Positions 22,985 through 35,203 of a stretch of DNA of 64,000 nt are shown one piece after another. Source of the stretch: Craterostigma plantagineum (Eukaryota > Streptophyta > Magnoliopsida > Lamiales > Linderniaceae); NCBI GenBank assembly GCA_027422505.1, contig JAPQWV010000017.1, positions 20,399,501 to 20,463,500 of the forward strand, written 5' to 3'. The first letter of the stretch is position 1. The number at the start of each line of letters is the position of its first letter. Both the position numbers and the translations under genes were made by a program. Under the pieces are notes generated by a model, which worked only from the letters and a program-made list of their open reading frames with translations, ran no database searches and was not told where the DNA came from.

Positions 22985-25900
22985 ATGGAAAAATGTCAAT
23001 ACTTCTCCATCTTCTTCTTCTTCGTCGCTGTTTTCACACTACCAAAACATGGCAGCTCCCAAACATCTATTTCAAACAGAACCATTTCGGACCAAGAAAC
23101 CCTAATAAGCTTCAGAAACTCCATAACCTTGGACCCTTTCGAAATCTTACCCAAGAACTGGTCGGTAAACTCCTCCATATGCACTTGGATCGGCGTAACT
23201 TGCACCGATAACCGAAGAGTAACATCTCTCAACTTCTCGGGTTTCGACCTCGAAGCCACGCTCGACCCCGCCCTCGGGAACTTATCCCGCCTTTCTACGT
23301 TAGACCTCAGCTCTAACCGTTTCAAAGGGAATATACCTAACGAATTCGCCAACTTGCAAAGGTTGAAGGAGATGAATTTAGGGTTTAACGCCCTAACCGG
23401 CGAAATCCCACCGTGGATCGGCGCCTCGCCGGCGCTCGAAGCGGTTTTCTTGAATAAGAACAACTTATCGGGCGAAATCCCGCCTTCGATATGCAATAAC
23501 ACGAGGCTGAGGATAATAAATTTCGCCTACAATCTTCTCACCGGGGAAATCCCGAGGGAGATCGGTTATATTAGTTCATTGAAGTCGTTGGACCTCAAGT
23601 ACAATGCGCTCACGGGCACCATACCATACGGAGTGTTCAACTTGTCTTCGCTCGAAAGCGTTGATCTCACGTGGAATAGATTGACGGGCGATTTACCGAA
23701 GGGTATGTGCGATGGTAATATGGCGAATCTCGTCGGCCTATATATATCTGCGAATCAGCTTAGCGGGGAGATTCCTTTCGGTATTTCCAAGTGTAGTAAT
23801 TTGCAAGCGTTGTCCGCGTCGTATAACCATTTTAACGGAAGCGTACCGAGTTCATTAGGATTGTTCAAGAATCTCACGACGTTGTATCTCGGGATAAACG
23901 ACTTCCACGGTGCGTTTTGAGGGAGAGTACCATTTTCTGGTCCCTAATATTTGGGTTATGGGCGTTTTTTGTTCCCTCATGTTGCGAGATACCACTTTTA
24001 GTCCTCAATGTTACTATTTTGTGTCAATTTGCCCCTCGATTAGTTTTACCGTTAGTTTGGACGGAATTTATTCGCCACAACTAGCGGTTAAATAATGACG
24101 CAAAATTGGTAACAATGGGGGCTAAAAGTGGCATAACAGAACATGGAGGACACGAGACGACCATGCCGAAACATTGGGGGACCAAAAAGGGCATTCGCCA
24201 TGCGTATTGACCGATACAATCTATTTCCGTACATCGGCCTTTTACAAACTTATTGACGATACTCTTTGTATGATCTCAGGTGAAGTTCCGTCGAGCTTAG
24301 GCAATCTTTCAAAGCTGGAGATACTCAACTTTCGAGGATCATCTCTGACGGGAAAAATCCCGCCTTTCATCTTCAACATGTCGTCCCTAAAAGCGATCGA
24401 TTTTTCCAACAACAGCTTATCGGGGAACCTCCCGATGCAAGCGTGCGACAATCTTTACAACCTCGAGGAGCTTTACCTCAACGACAATCACCTTTCGGGT
24501 AGGATTTTAGACAACATATGGAAATGCAGATCGCTTTGGTACTTGTCGCTGGCGACGAATAATTTCTCGGGCAACTTACCTAAGCAGCTCGGGAATATTA
24601 CGTCGCTCGAGTATCTCTTTCTTGGCAATAACAACTTCACAGGTATGTTCGAAAACCCGCAGCTATATTCCTTACAACATTTGCTATGGAAATCCAAGAA
24701 TTTGTGTATATTTAATAGGCGAACTACCAGCGGAGATTGGGAAGCTTAATCTCGTGAAGATTAACGTCCACGGAAACGGATTATATGGTCCCATACCTTC
24801 GTCGATCTTCAACATATCAACGGTGACAATGTTAGAGCTTTCTCAGAATTATTTCTCAGGGCAACTTCGCTCGAATTTCGGGGTTTCGCTACCGAGCTTA
24901 CAAGAGCTCTACTTGGGTGATAACGAGCTCAGCGGTTCGATCCCAGCTTCTATCAGCAACGCGTCGAACCTGATGATCATAGAGTTGGGCAGCAATTCTT
25001 TTGCGGGGAAAATCCCGAGCTTTAGCAACTTAAAGTCCTTGCAGCGAGTTTTTATCGGTATGAACAACCTAACTGGAGAATCTCCAGGCCAAGAACTTCG
25101 GTTTCTGACTTCGTTGACAAATTGTCGCCAGCTTCGACAGATTGAAGTGTCGCTTAATCAGCTGAACGGCGTTTTGCCGCCTTCTATAGGAAACTTCTCT
25201 AGCTCGCTTCAGGTTTTTCGAGCTTTTGGGAGTCAAATAAAGGGTCCGATTCCTAGCGAAATTGGGAACTTGACGATCTTGAATGATTTGTACTTGGATA
25301 ATAACGAGCTAACGGGGGTAATACCGAGCACAATAGGGAATATGGACAACCTCGTACGAGTATATCTCGAGCACAATAACCTCGAAGGGAACATACCGAG
25401 CGATCTTTGCAAGATGAGCAACTTAGGGGATTTGTATTTGAGCGGTAATAATCTCAACGGTTCGATACCTCCGTGCTTTGGCGAGTTCAAATACATCAGG
25501 GGACTGTACTTAGATTCTAACAACTTGGAGTCTAACGTGCCTTCGAGCGTGTGGAATCTTAATGATCTGCTGGCCTTGAACTTATCTACGAACAAGCTGA
25601 GCGGTTCGTTACCGCCTAATATCGGGAATTTGCGTGCTGTAAGGGAATTGGACTTGTCCATGAATCAATTCTCAGGCGAGATACCGAGTTCTATCGACAA
25701 AGCGGAGTCGTTGGTTTTGTTGTCTTTGGCGCACAATGCATTTCAAGGGCCAATACCTTCGACCGTTGGAAACATAACGAGCTTGGAATCGTTGGATCTC
25801 TCCTTCAACAACCTTTCTGGTAATATTCCCGCTTCTCTTGGAGGGCTCGCATATCTTCGGTACTTTAACGTTTCTTACAATAATTTGAGAGGGACGATCC

Positions 25901-27166
25901 CTTCTTTAAATTTCACGGCGCAATCTTATCTGAGCAACCCTAATTTGTGCGGCGACCCCCGCCTTCAAGTACCTCCTTGCAAAGAAATACGAAAGAAGAA
26001 AAGCTCGAGGAAAGCCAAGACTTTATTGAAATACATCTTGCCGCCCGCCATACTACTACTAATCATCGCGGTAATACCCGTGCTGATCCTATTAATAAGA
26101 AGGCGAAAATCGAGGAGTGGTGGAACCAAGGTTGAAGCTTCCTCGGCTAGCAGTGGTTGGAAAGGAAGTTCGTACGTGGAACTTTCACGCGCGACAAACG
26201 GCTTTAGCGCAAGCAACGTTTTGGGAAGCGGAAGCTTTGGATCCGTGTACAAAGGAACGCTGTCCGATGGATCGAACGTTGCAATAAAAGTATTCGACCT
26301 TCGCTCAGAGAGGGTTTCCAAGAGCTTCGACACTGAGGTCGAAGTGCTCCGAAACGTCAGACATAGGAATCTGATAAAGATCATGGGATGCTCGAGCAGC
26401 CCCGATTTTAAAGCGCTTGTCTTGGAATACATGCCCAACGGCAGCATGGAAGGTTGGCTGCATTCTTCGGGAAACGATTTATTTTTGGGTTTGGCGCAAA
26501 GATTGAACATGGCGATGGACGTAGCTTCGGCGTTAGAATACCTTCATACGGGCTTCGATTTCCCCATCGTTCACTGCGATTTGAAGCCCAGCAACGTGCT
26601 TTTGGACAAAGACATAACTGCTAGGGTTAGCGACTTTGGTATTGCAAAGCTCTTTGACGAAGGCGAGTTTATGGCTCGGACGAAGACCTTAGGGACTATC
26701 GGGTACATGGCGCCAGGTAATGTTTTTCGAACCGACTCTTGAATCTATTATTCGCCATTATTAGCTCGATTTTATGTTTCTTCGTTTACTTTGTATATAT
26801 GCAGAATATGGGAGCCAAGGTATCGTATCGACCTCTTGCGACGTATACAGCTTCGGGATAATGCTTCTCGAGATGTGCACGGGAAAGAAGCCTACAGAAG
26901 AAATATTCGGCGATGGAATGGACTTGAAGAGCTGGGTGGGCGACTCGTTGCGCAAAGATAAAGCGGCCGAAGCTGCTGATTCACGCTTGCTCGACGACGA
27001 AGAGGAAAAAGATTGCGACTTTACGTCGAAAATGTGCGTTGTGTCTCTCATGAGTGTGGCGATGGAGTGTTTGAGTTCTTCGCCTTCGGATAGGGTTCGG
27101 ATAAGTGATGTTGTGGCCAAGCTTGAAAAAATCAGAGTGGCATTTTTAGCAGAAACAAAAAGATGA
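22985..27166 (+). CDS. LRR receptor-like kinase, subfamily XII (gene A)
   Basis: A cell-surface receptor kinase of the FLS2/EFR/At3g47570-like group, whose characterised members sense microbial patterns. Exons are 22985-23909, 24280-24642, 24719-26716 and 26805-27166. All introns are GT-AG and phase 1, giving 1215 aa without interruption. It has a hydrophobic signal peptide (residues 1-26), an LRRNT region with ISDQETLISFRNSIT and SSICTWIGVTC, roughly 30 LRRs (NLSxLxxLxLxxNxLTGxIP), and a transmembrane segment near 866-892 (PPAILLLIIAVIPVLILL). The kinase domain runs from about 928 with LGSGSFGSVYKG, AIKVF, HCDLKPSN (~1047), DFGIAKL and GTIGYMAPEY. HCD rather than HRD makes it a non-RD kinase, typical of innate immune receptors. 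The start was chosen at 22985 rather than 22946 because the signal peptide then aligns with genes B and C. Intron 1 carries a MITE. Confidence 0.9.
23925..24195. repeat. Inverted-repeat MITE inside intron 1 of gene A
   Basis: The left arm (about 23928-24014, CTGGTCCCTAATATTTGGG ... ATACCACTTTTAGTCCTCAATGTTAC) is complementary to the right arm (about 24108-24191, GTAACAATGGGGGCTAAAAGTGGCAT ... GGGGGACCAAAAAGG). The arms are about 85 bp and imperfect. Intron 1 is 370 bp in gene A but only 91 and 87 bp in genes B and C, so the element explains the extra length. Confidence 0.75.
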
Positions 27167-28054
27167 GCAAAGCCAACCCGCGACTCTGGGTTGTTCGACA
27201 GCCGCGTCGAGATAAATGTCGAGCGTTTGCACTGCCGGCAACCATGTAGCGACTTTGACTCGAGTATTAAGGTTATAAACAAGACAAGATGATGTAGTAT
27301 TTTTTTTCTTCAAAATGGTAGTAATGTTTTCATTCATGACAAGTTCTGGCACACCCTTCGTGTGTGCAATAAAATCTTCGTGTGTGCAATAAAATAAAGA
27401 TAAATTAATGGTTTTAATAAGTAATATACTGAAAATAGCATTTGGTGTTATTATGAGATTATGAAAGGTACGTAGTTTAATAAATCTTTTTCTATTTTTA
27501 ATAGATATAGAAAAAATCTGATTGGTCAATTGATACATGTCAATTGACGGTTTATCCTAACTCGTCACCTTTACTATATAGAATAAGATAGGTTAGCAAA
27601 GGAATTCTAACTGGCGAAAAATGCAAATATCAATAGAGATGGAAGTTTAAACTGCGAGCAAAACAATTTAACCGAAAAATTGATAAAGCCACTAAAACAT
27701 CAAATCTACTACAAACTAATCTTAAAACTTCATAACAATGGTGGCAAATAAAATTAAATGTGTTGATAAGCTCAAATTCGATAATAGTCATATCTTAGAA
27801 GCTTGATGAGAAGGCCTCGTTTGGTCAAATCAGCAGCAATATCAAACCAAAACCCAAGTCAAGATCAAAGATAAAGAATTTCTCAACCGCTAAATGAGAA
27901 TGAGAAAGTTTCAATAATCTAAGTCAACCAAGCCTCGAAAAACTTCCAACAATGGAAGACATAAGCTTCCTTACTAAAATATAAAGAGAACGAAAGCTGC
28001 GTCGAGAGGAAGAGAAAGATCGGTCGATTCTCTCTCTACTCCTTATTTTTTTTC
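27167..28054. other. 3' flank of gene A, intergenic
   Basis: AT-rich with no gene seen. It probably contains the gene A 3' UTR. TTTTTTTTC at 28046-28054 is the left target-site duplication of the next element. Confidence 0.5.
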
Positions 28055-28879
28055 GGCTTTTTAAATAAAATAGGGCTATTACAGCCAATATTCAATAAAA
28101 TAGGGCAAATGGAGAGGAAATTAATAAAATCGGGCAAAACGCCCTTATTGGACGCGACGTCGCTTCCATTGGACGCGACGCGGGCTCAATCGGGCTTAAC
28201 GCGGGCCTATTCTGTAAAAGATCAATTGGGCCGCAGTTCGGCCCAATTAACTCGGCGTCGCGGCTAATGGCCGCGTCGTCGCGCTTAATGCCAGCGACGA
28301 CGCGTTGCTTAAAGCCGAGCAGCCTCATTTCTTCCCCATTCTTCCTCCTCTCCTCCCCTCGATTCCTCCGGCGAAATCTCGGGCGATTGCTGCGCGTTTT
28401 AGAACAGTGATAGATCCGTTATTCCTCATCTTCGTCGATTAAGCTTCGTTTGGTATGAAACTCCTAATTTGTTTAAATCTTGTTTTTGATGTTTCGTTAG
28501 ATTTCGTCGAATACTTGCGTTTATGTTTGTGTTTTGGTATAATTTATGCTCTAGATATTATGGGTTGCTTAGTATGTTGATTTAACACGTTAATTTTTGA
28601 TAATTGGTTCGATTAGAAATTTTCCCTAATTTAGAAACCTAATTTGAAATTAGGATTTCTAGGTTATTTGATTCGATTGTTAGTAATTGAGTCAATTGTT
28701 TGTTTATTGTTATTTGTTCGGGCCCCCCTTGCTTTGTTGCTCTGCCACGTCACCGTCGCGCCGATTAAGCGCGACGACGCGTTTAATAGACGCGATTTGC
28801 TCGATTTTAATAATTTCGGTCTCATTTGCCCTATTTTATCTAATTTGGGTTAACATAATCCTATTTTAATTAAAAAGCC
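28055..28879. mobile_element. Mutator-like element with 9-bp TSD, possible Pack-MULE
   Basis: The left end GGCTTTTTAAATAAAATAGGG and the complement of the right end GGCTTTTTAATTAAAATAGG begin terminal repeats that continue for about 130 bp (AATAAAATAGGGCAAATG, GAAATTA.TAAAATCGGGCAAA, CGCGACG). The 9-bp TTTTTTTTC occurs on both sides (28046-28054 and 28880-28888). The 825 bp interior (about 28330-28720) looks like a plant 5' UTR: CT-rich CTTCCTCCTCTCCTCCCC, then CGGCGAAATCTCGGGCGATTGC, then GTTTG followed by GTATGAAAC. A captured gene fragment is possible. It lies 63 bp beyond the gene B stop codon. Confidence 0.8.
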
Positions 28880-28951
28880 TTTTTTTTCTTTATTTAATAC
28901 TTTGAACATTGAGAAAACAATAACCGACATGCAGGAGAAATGCATACGAAT

Positions 28952-31900
28952 CTACTGCTCCTCCGTTTCGGAAATAAACGATGCTCTAATCTTTTTCAGT
29001 TTGATCAAAGCTTCGTTCATACGAATCCGTTCTGAAGCCAAACTGCTCGTACACTCCATTGCCAAGCTCATGAGAGATGCAACGCAATTCTTCTTCGCGA
29101 TTAAAATACGATGATTTCTCTCTTCTTCGTTGAACAAACGTCGATCCACCGCTTCGGTTATGTTATCATGGCGTAAAACGTCTCTCGCCAAACTCCTCAA
29201 GTTCATTAATCCGTCGCTGAATATTTCGTCGGTCGGTTGTTTTCTCGTGCACATTTCGAGAAGCATAATCCCGAAGCTGTACACGTCGCAACTGGTCGAT
29301 ACGACGCCTTGAGCCCCATATTCTGAGTAGAACAAAGCAAACGAAAGGATAAGAATTACAAGTATAATTTCTTTTTGGGTCGCGCGAGGAGTCCCTGGTC
29401 GAGGGACCAGGTAAATCCCGAGGATCAATGCAGTAGCCTGAAAACCACGCGAATCAGGTTTAACCACACTAATACATGTTCATATGTGATTAGGCTCAGT
29501 ACTCAAGGAAATGTTTAGCAGAGAAAATCGATCATACGACTTCGTAATCCTTGAGGGCCTCGGCCTTGAACAGTAAGCCAAGACCTCATTGGCTAATTAT
29601 AAGTAAGATTTGAGGTAGGTTTCGAAAATTACCTGGCGCCATGTAACCGATAGTCCCTAAAGTCTTCGTCCGAGCCATAAACTCGCCTTCGTCGAAGAGC
29701 TTCGAAATACCAAAGTCACTAACACGAGCGGTCATGTCTTTGTCCAAAAGCACGTTGCTCGGCTTCAAATCGCAGTGAACGATCGGGAAATCGAATCCCA
29801 TATGAAGGTATTCTAAGGCCGAAGCTACGTCCATCGCCACGTTCAATCTTTGCTTCAAATCCAAGAATTTATCGTTTTCCGAAGAATGTAGCCAATCCGC
29901 TAAGCTACCGTTAGGCATGTAGTCCAAGACCAAAGCTTTGAAGTCGGGGCTCCTCGAACATCCTACGATCTTTATCAAGTTCCTATGCCTGACGTTTCGA
30001 AGCACTTCGACCTCAGTGTCGAAGCTCTTGGAAACCCTCTCCGAGCGAAGATCGAAGACTTTTATTGCAACGTTCGATCCGTCGGACAGCGTTCCTTTGT
30101 ACACGGAGCCGAAGCTTCCGCTTCCCAGAACGTTGTTCGCGCTGAAACCATCCGTTGCATGCGAGAGTTCTACGTAAGAACTTCCTTTCCAACGGCTGCT
30201 AACTAATAGTACATCTTCATCGTCCTTCCTCGACTTTCGCCTTCTCATTATTAGGATAAGCGCGATTATTACCATGATAACGACTACGAGGATGGGAGGG
30301 AAGATGTATTTTAAGAGAGTGTCGGCGGTTCTCCTCGAGCTTTTCTTCATTATTCCGCGTTCTTCGCAAGGAGGTAGTTGAAGACGGGCTCCTCCGCATA
30401 AATTAGGGTTGTTCAGATAAGATTGCGCCGTAACATTTAGAGAGGGGACCTTCCCTTCTAAGTTATTGTAAGAAACGTTAAAATACCGCAGATATGCAAG
30501 TCCCTCGAGCGAATCGGGAATATTACCAGAAAGATTGTTGTAGGAGAGATCCAACGATTCCAAGCTGCTTATTTTTCCGAGAGACGGCGGAATAATCCCT
30601 TGGAAAGCGTTGTGCGCCAATGACAGCAAAACCAACGACTCCGCTTCATCTATAGAGCTCGGGATATCGCCTGAGAAACGATTCACAGACAAGTCTAATT
30701 CTCGCAAACCACGGAAATTCCCAATAGCAGACGGTAATGAACCGCCCAACTTATTCGTAGACAAGTTTAAGGCCAATAGGTTATCGAGATTCCAAATGCT
30801 AGAAGGCACGTTAGACTCCAAGTTGTTAGAATCTAAGTACAGTCCCCTGATGTATTTGAACTCGCCAAAGCACGGAGGTATTGAACCGTTGAGATTATTA
30901 CCGCTCAGATACAAATCCCCTAAGTTGCTCAGCTTGCAAAGGTCGCTCGGTATGTTCCCCTCGAGGTTGTTGTGCTCGAAATAGGTGCGTACGAGGCTGC
31001 CCAAATTCCCTAGTGTGCTCGGTATTACCCCCGTTAGCTCGTTATTATCCAAGTACAGATCGTTCAAGCTTGTCAGCTTCCCAATTTCGCTGGGAATGGA
31101 ACCCTTTATTTGACACCCAAAAGCTCGAAAAACCTGAAGGGAGCTAGAGAAGTTTCCTATAGAAGGCGGCAAAACGCCGTTTAGCTGATTTAGCGACACT
31201 TCGATCAGCTCAAGCTGACGACAGTTAGTCAACGACGTCAGAAACTGAAGCTCTTCGTCGGGAGAACCTCCAGTTAGGTTGGTATTACCAAGGAAAAGTC
31301 GCTGCAAGGATTTCATGTTTCCCAGGTTTGGGAATGGCCCCGTAAAAGGATTGGTGCTCATATGTAGGAACATTATATTCGAGGCATTGCTGATAGAACT
31401 TGGGATCGAACCGGTGAGTTTATTGTCGGCTAAATATAGCACTTGTAGGTTTGGGAGCGAAGCCCCGAAAGTCGGTGGAAGCTGTCCTGAGAAATAGTTT
31501 TCAGTTAGCCCTAACTTCGTCAGCGTCGATATGTTGAAAATCGACGGCGGGATGTGGCCTGTTAGCCTATTGACGCCAGCGTTGAACTCCACAAGTTTGA
31601 GACTTCCAATCTCTGATGGTAATTCACCTGTTTTGTTAACAGTTATGTTTACATATACGTAAAATTCATTTTCTTTCAGTCACAAACCCTATATATGATG
31701 CAATAAACTTAACATACCCGTAAAGTTGTTATACACTAGAAACAGATGCGTGAGCGCTGTAAGATTCCCGAACTGCTTGGGTATGTTGCCAGAGAGATTG
31801 TTCGATGATAAAGACAAGTACGAAAGCGCTTTGCAGTTCCCTATGTTACCTGGAATAGGGCCCGTGAGCTGATTTTCCTCGAGGTTAAACAGCTCGAGAT

Positions 31901-33075
31901 CGTGAAGGTTTTCGCACACTTGCTTCGGAAGATTCCCAGATAAGCTGTTGTTCGATAGATCGATCGATTTTAGAGATGACATGTTGAAGATGAAGGGCGG
32001 GATTCGTCCTTTCAAAGACAGCCCTCGAAGGCTGAGCATCTCCAGCTTCGAAAGGTTGCCAAAGCTTGATGGCACTTCGCCTGAGATGAGATGAGATGAG
32101 ATATTCAACGCAAGAACACGATACATAATTTTCGCAAATATTATCGATATATATAATAACACATAACGAACCGTGTAATTCGTTTACTCCGAGATACAAC
32201 AATCTGAGACCGTTCAGCAGCCCGATAGAACTCGGTATGCTTCCGCTAAAATGGTTATATGACGCTGACAAGACTTGTAGATTGCTGCACTTGTAAATAT
32301 CGAAAGGAATCTTCCCACTTAGCAGATTTGCAGATACACGAATGGAACTAACACTCGGTATACGATCGCACATATTCTCAGGTAACACGCCTGATAAGGT
32401 ATTACCACTGAGATCGATTGATTCGATAGCAGACAAGTTGAAGATCCCATATGGTATATCACCAGTCAGCTCATTAAACTTGAAATCTAACGACTGTAAT
32501 GAAGTCATATTGCCAATCACTTCAGGGATATTACCTTCGATGAGATTATTCGAGATATTTAGCACTCTCACCCTCGGGTTGCTGCATAGCGATGGCGGGA
32601 TGGTGCCTGAGAAGTTGTTATTGTTCAAGAAAATGGCCTCAAGCTCGGGCAAGGCGCCGAGCCATGGCGGGATTTCGCCGGTTAGGGCATTGAATCCGAG
32701 GTTTATCGCCTTCAGACGTAGCAACGTAGCAAACTGAAGAGGTATGCTTCCTTTGAATTGGTTAGAGCTGAGGTCTAATGAAGAGAGATGAGACAAGTTT
32801 CCAAGGCTTGGATTGAGAGTTTCTTCGAAGCTGAAGCCTGAGAAGTTCAGTGAGGTTACTCTTTGATCGATGCAACCTACGCCAATCCAATTGCATACAG
32901 ATGAATTTACAGACCAATTCTTGGCTAAGATTTCGTAAGGGTCTGAGGTTATTGAGTTTCTGAAGCTTATTAGGGTTTCTTGATCTGTGGTTTTGTTTGA
33001 TTGAGCTGCCTGAGAATAGACATGCTTGAGCAGTATGAATAGAGCGATGAAGAATGAAAAGAAAGATTTCACCAT
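28952..33075 (-). CDS. LRR receptor-like kinase, subfamily XII (gene B)
   Basis: Paralogue of genes A and C on the opposite strand, a predicted plasma-membrane pattern receptor. Exons in reading order are 33075-32172, 32080-31718, 31627-29633 and 29322-28952. All introns are phase 1 GT-AG, and the frame closes at 1210 aa. It begins MVKSFFSFFIALFILLKHVYSQ (signal peptide), then TDQETLISFRNSIT and SSVCNWIGVGC. LRRs, a transmembrane segment (PPILVVVIMVIIALILIM) and a kinase follow, with LGSGSFGSVYKG, HCDLKPSN (non-RD), DFGISKLF and GTIGYMAPEY. Intron 1 (91 bp) ends in a GAGAT microsatellite. Intron 3 (310 bp) is longer than in gene A (88 bp) because of an inserted ~200 bp SINE-like sequence. It is tail-to-tail with gene A and head-to-head with gene C across the copia and hAT insertions. 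Confidence 0.9.
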
Positions 33076-33478
33076 GATAGAATGTTTTAAGATTTGTCAG
33101 CACAGTACAAAGATGCTGTGCTATTGAAAAGAAGACACGTAGTTTATAATGACTGAGAGACTAAATTGTCTATTGGATCGATCACCACTTGACTAATATT
33201 TTAGCCAACAATATCCCATCAATTTGTATTTTCGAAGAAACGACTGGCTAGCAAACAAAGAAGAATTGTCAACGATTGAGATAGAAGTGATCCAATCGTT
33301 GCTGTTGGAAACCAACTTGAGTCAAAAGGATTTGTTAGAAATATCCTTATGTATTATTCAAAAAAAAAAGAAATATCCTTATGTATTTATAAAATAATGC
33401 TAGTGGAAGTGTGAAAGAATAAAAAGGAAAAAACAAAAGAGTTGTGAACTCTATCTATTTGTGTTATTACACGCTGTC
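33076..33478. other. Upstream region of gene B, with left TSD of copia element
   Basis: Presumed gene B promoter and 5' UTR. CTGTC at 33474-33478 is the left target-site duplication of the copia element, which is inserted 404 bp upstream of the gene B start codon. Confidence 0.5.
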
Positions 33479-34291
33479 TGTTAATGTTGAGCATTCAGCA
33501 TTGGCAATGTTGGGGTAACATTCTAGTCAACATTTGTTGGCCGAGAATGTTCTCTTACTCAGTTTTATCTTTCATGCCCAAAACTAATTTAACTAATGAC
33601 GTGGTATTTTTTCTAGTGTTGTGCAGGACTTATTCAAGGAATGGAACGGATCAAACCGCGTGGAAGAAGTGTAGATAAGCTATAGCAAAAATCGGAAGAG
33701 AGCATGCTAAAAATAGGAAGCTTGGAGAGCAAGTGAAGACAGAGTGCTTGGACCTGACCAAGTCGAGTTCCAACGGTCACTAACTGTCCAAATACACTTA
33801 GTGGACGTTAGTGGACGTTGTGGGAGTTTGCCAAGTCGTTTGGTGAAGTCGCCTCTAAGTCGAAGACATATAAAGGGACTTCACTTAACCGTTTGAAAAG
33901 AGGGATTTTACAACGAGCGAATATCAGAGCATTTGAGCGAGTTCATTCTTTTAAGAGAGTTTTCTATTTTAAGTCTAGCTTTTAAGGTCGAGAGATCCTT
34001 TAGTTTGCTGAATCATTTTTGATTCGTAGGTTGTGCTAGACTTAGTTTTTGACTATCTTTGTTGATAGTTTGTAATCCATCTTTATAGTGGATTTTTGCC
34101 TCTTGAGGTGCGCAGCAAGTTATTTGACTTGCTGCATAAAATCGCTGCTCGTGTTCATTTCGTTTTACCACTAAGTACTTATCATTCCGCTGTGCGTTTT
34201 AAAAGTGAGATTGAGTGTTACCCTAACATTCCGTCCAACATCAGTTGAGTATTTAGTATTTTTACACCCATTTCGTACGGGACCCCCTTCA
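33479..34291 (+). repeat. 5' LTR of the copia element
   Basis: Starts TGTTAATGTTGAGC and ends CCCCCTTCA. A TATA box, TATAAAG, is at 33869-33875. The LTR carries the ATGTTG and CAACAT motifs found throughout the element. Confidence 0.92.
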
Positions 34292-34294
34292 AAG

Positions 34295-34306
34295 TGGTAT
34301 CAGAGC
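34295..34306 (+). promoter_or_regulatory. Primer-binding site (initiator tRNA-Met)
   Basis: TGGTATCAGAGC, complementary to the 3' end of plant initiator methionine tRNA, starts three bases after the LTR end and would prime minus-strand DNA synthesis. Confidence 0.92.
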
Positions 34307-34344
34307 CTACGCTTGACATTACTAAGCGCTGAAGATCATCTACA

Positions 34345-35196
34345 ATGGATGTTACAAGCTCAAACCATCTCGCCAAAGTCCCTGTGTTAGACGGTTCCAA
34401 TTATGCCTATTGGAAGGTTCGTGTTCGGCAGTGCATCAAGTCCATCGATGTGCGAGCATGGGAAGCAGTGCTGCATGGTTATACGACTCCAAAGACTCCA
34501 CAAGACGCTGATGGCGAAGTCGTGGATAAGCCGTTCGAGCAGTGGACGATCGCAGAGAAGAACGCGGCCGAATACAACGACAAGGCACTCAACGCCATCT
34601 TCTCATCCGTGGACATGTTTATGTTCAAGATCATCCAGAATTGTTCTACTGCTCAAGATGCGTGGGATCTTCTTCAGAAGTACTGTGAAGGCGACGCAAG
34701 TGTGCGTGAAACCAAGCTTCGCCTACTCCTTAGTCAGTTCGAGAATATCAGAATGAAGGAAGACGAAGATATCAGCACGTACTTTGGAAAGCTGTTGACG
34801 ATCTCAAGCGAGTGCGCCAGCCTAGGAGATCCAATGACAAATAAGGTATTAAACTCTAAAGCTCTTCGTACACTAACCGAAAAATTCAATGTGAAGGTAT
34901 CGACGATCGAGGAATACAACCTAGCAAACATGAACTTCACCGTCTTGATGAACATCTTGAAAAACTTCGAAACCAATCTCAAAGTCCAAAGGAGGGCCGC
35001 ACGAGGAAAGAGTGTTGCACTGGTCAGCCAGCCATCGAAGGAACAGATTGAGTTCGATCCCAACAACGAAGAGGACATGGCCATGGTTGTGAAGAGATTT
35101 GCGAAGTACTTCAAAAAGAAGAATGTTGTGCAGAATGTTGGCCCAACATTCAGAAAAGGCCAGAATGCACAAATTGAAACGTCTTCTGCTCGCTAA
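34345..35196 (+). pseudogene. copia gag, N-terminal part
   Basis: This 283-codon frame starts MDVTSSNHLAKVPVLDG followed by YWKVRVRQCIKS, the DUF4219/UBN2 gag start of plant copia elements, which forms the particle shell. It stops at 35196. The rest of gag, including the CX2CX4HX4C zinc knuckle (CFECQGWGHFANEC, about 35250-35291), lies in another frame, so a frameshift near 35,195 separates capsid from nucleocapsid. Confidence 0.85.
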
Positions 35197-35203
35197 GTGC
35201 ATT

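Noticed and set aside
29323..29632. A defined SINE in intron 3 of gene B
   Set aside because: Extra sequence is evident relative to gene A and parts look tRNA-like, but I could not identify clear box A and box B or a duplication, so it is only mentioned in the gene entry.
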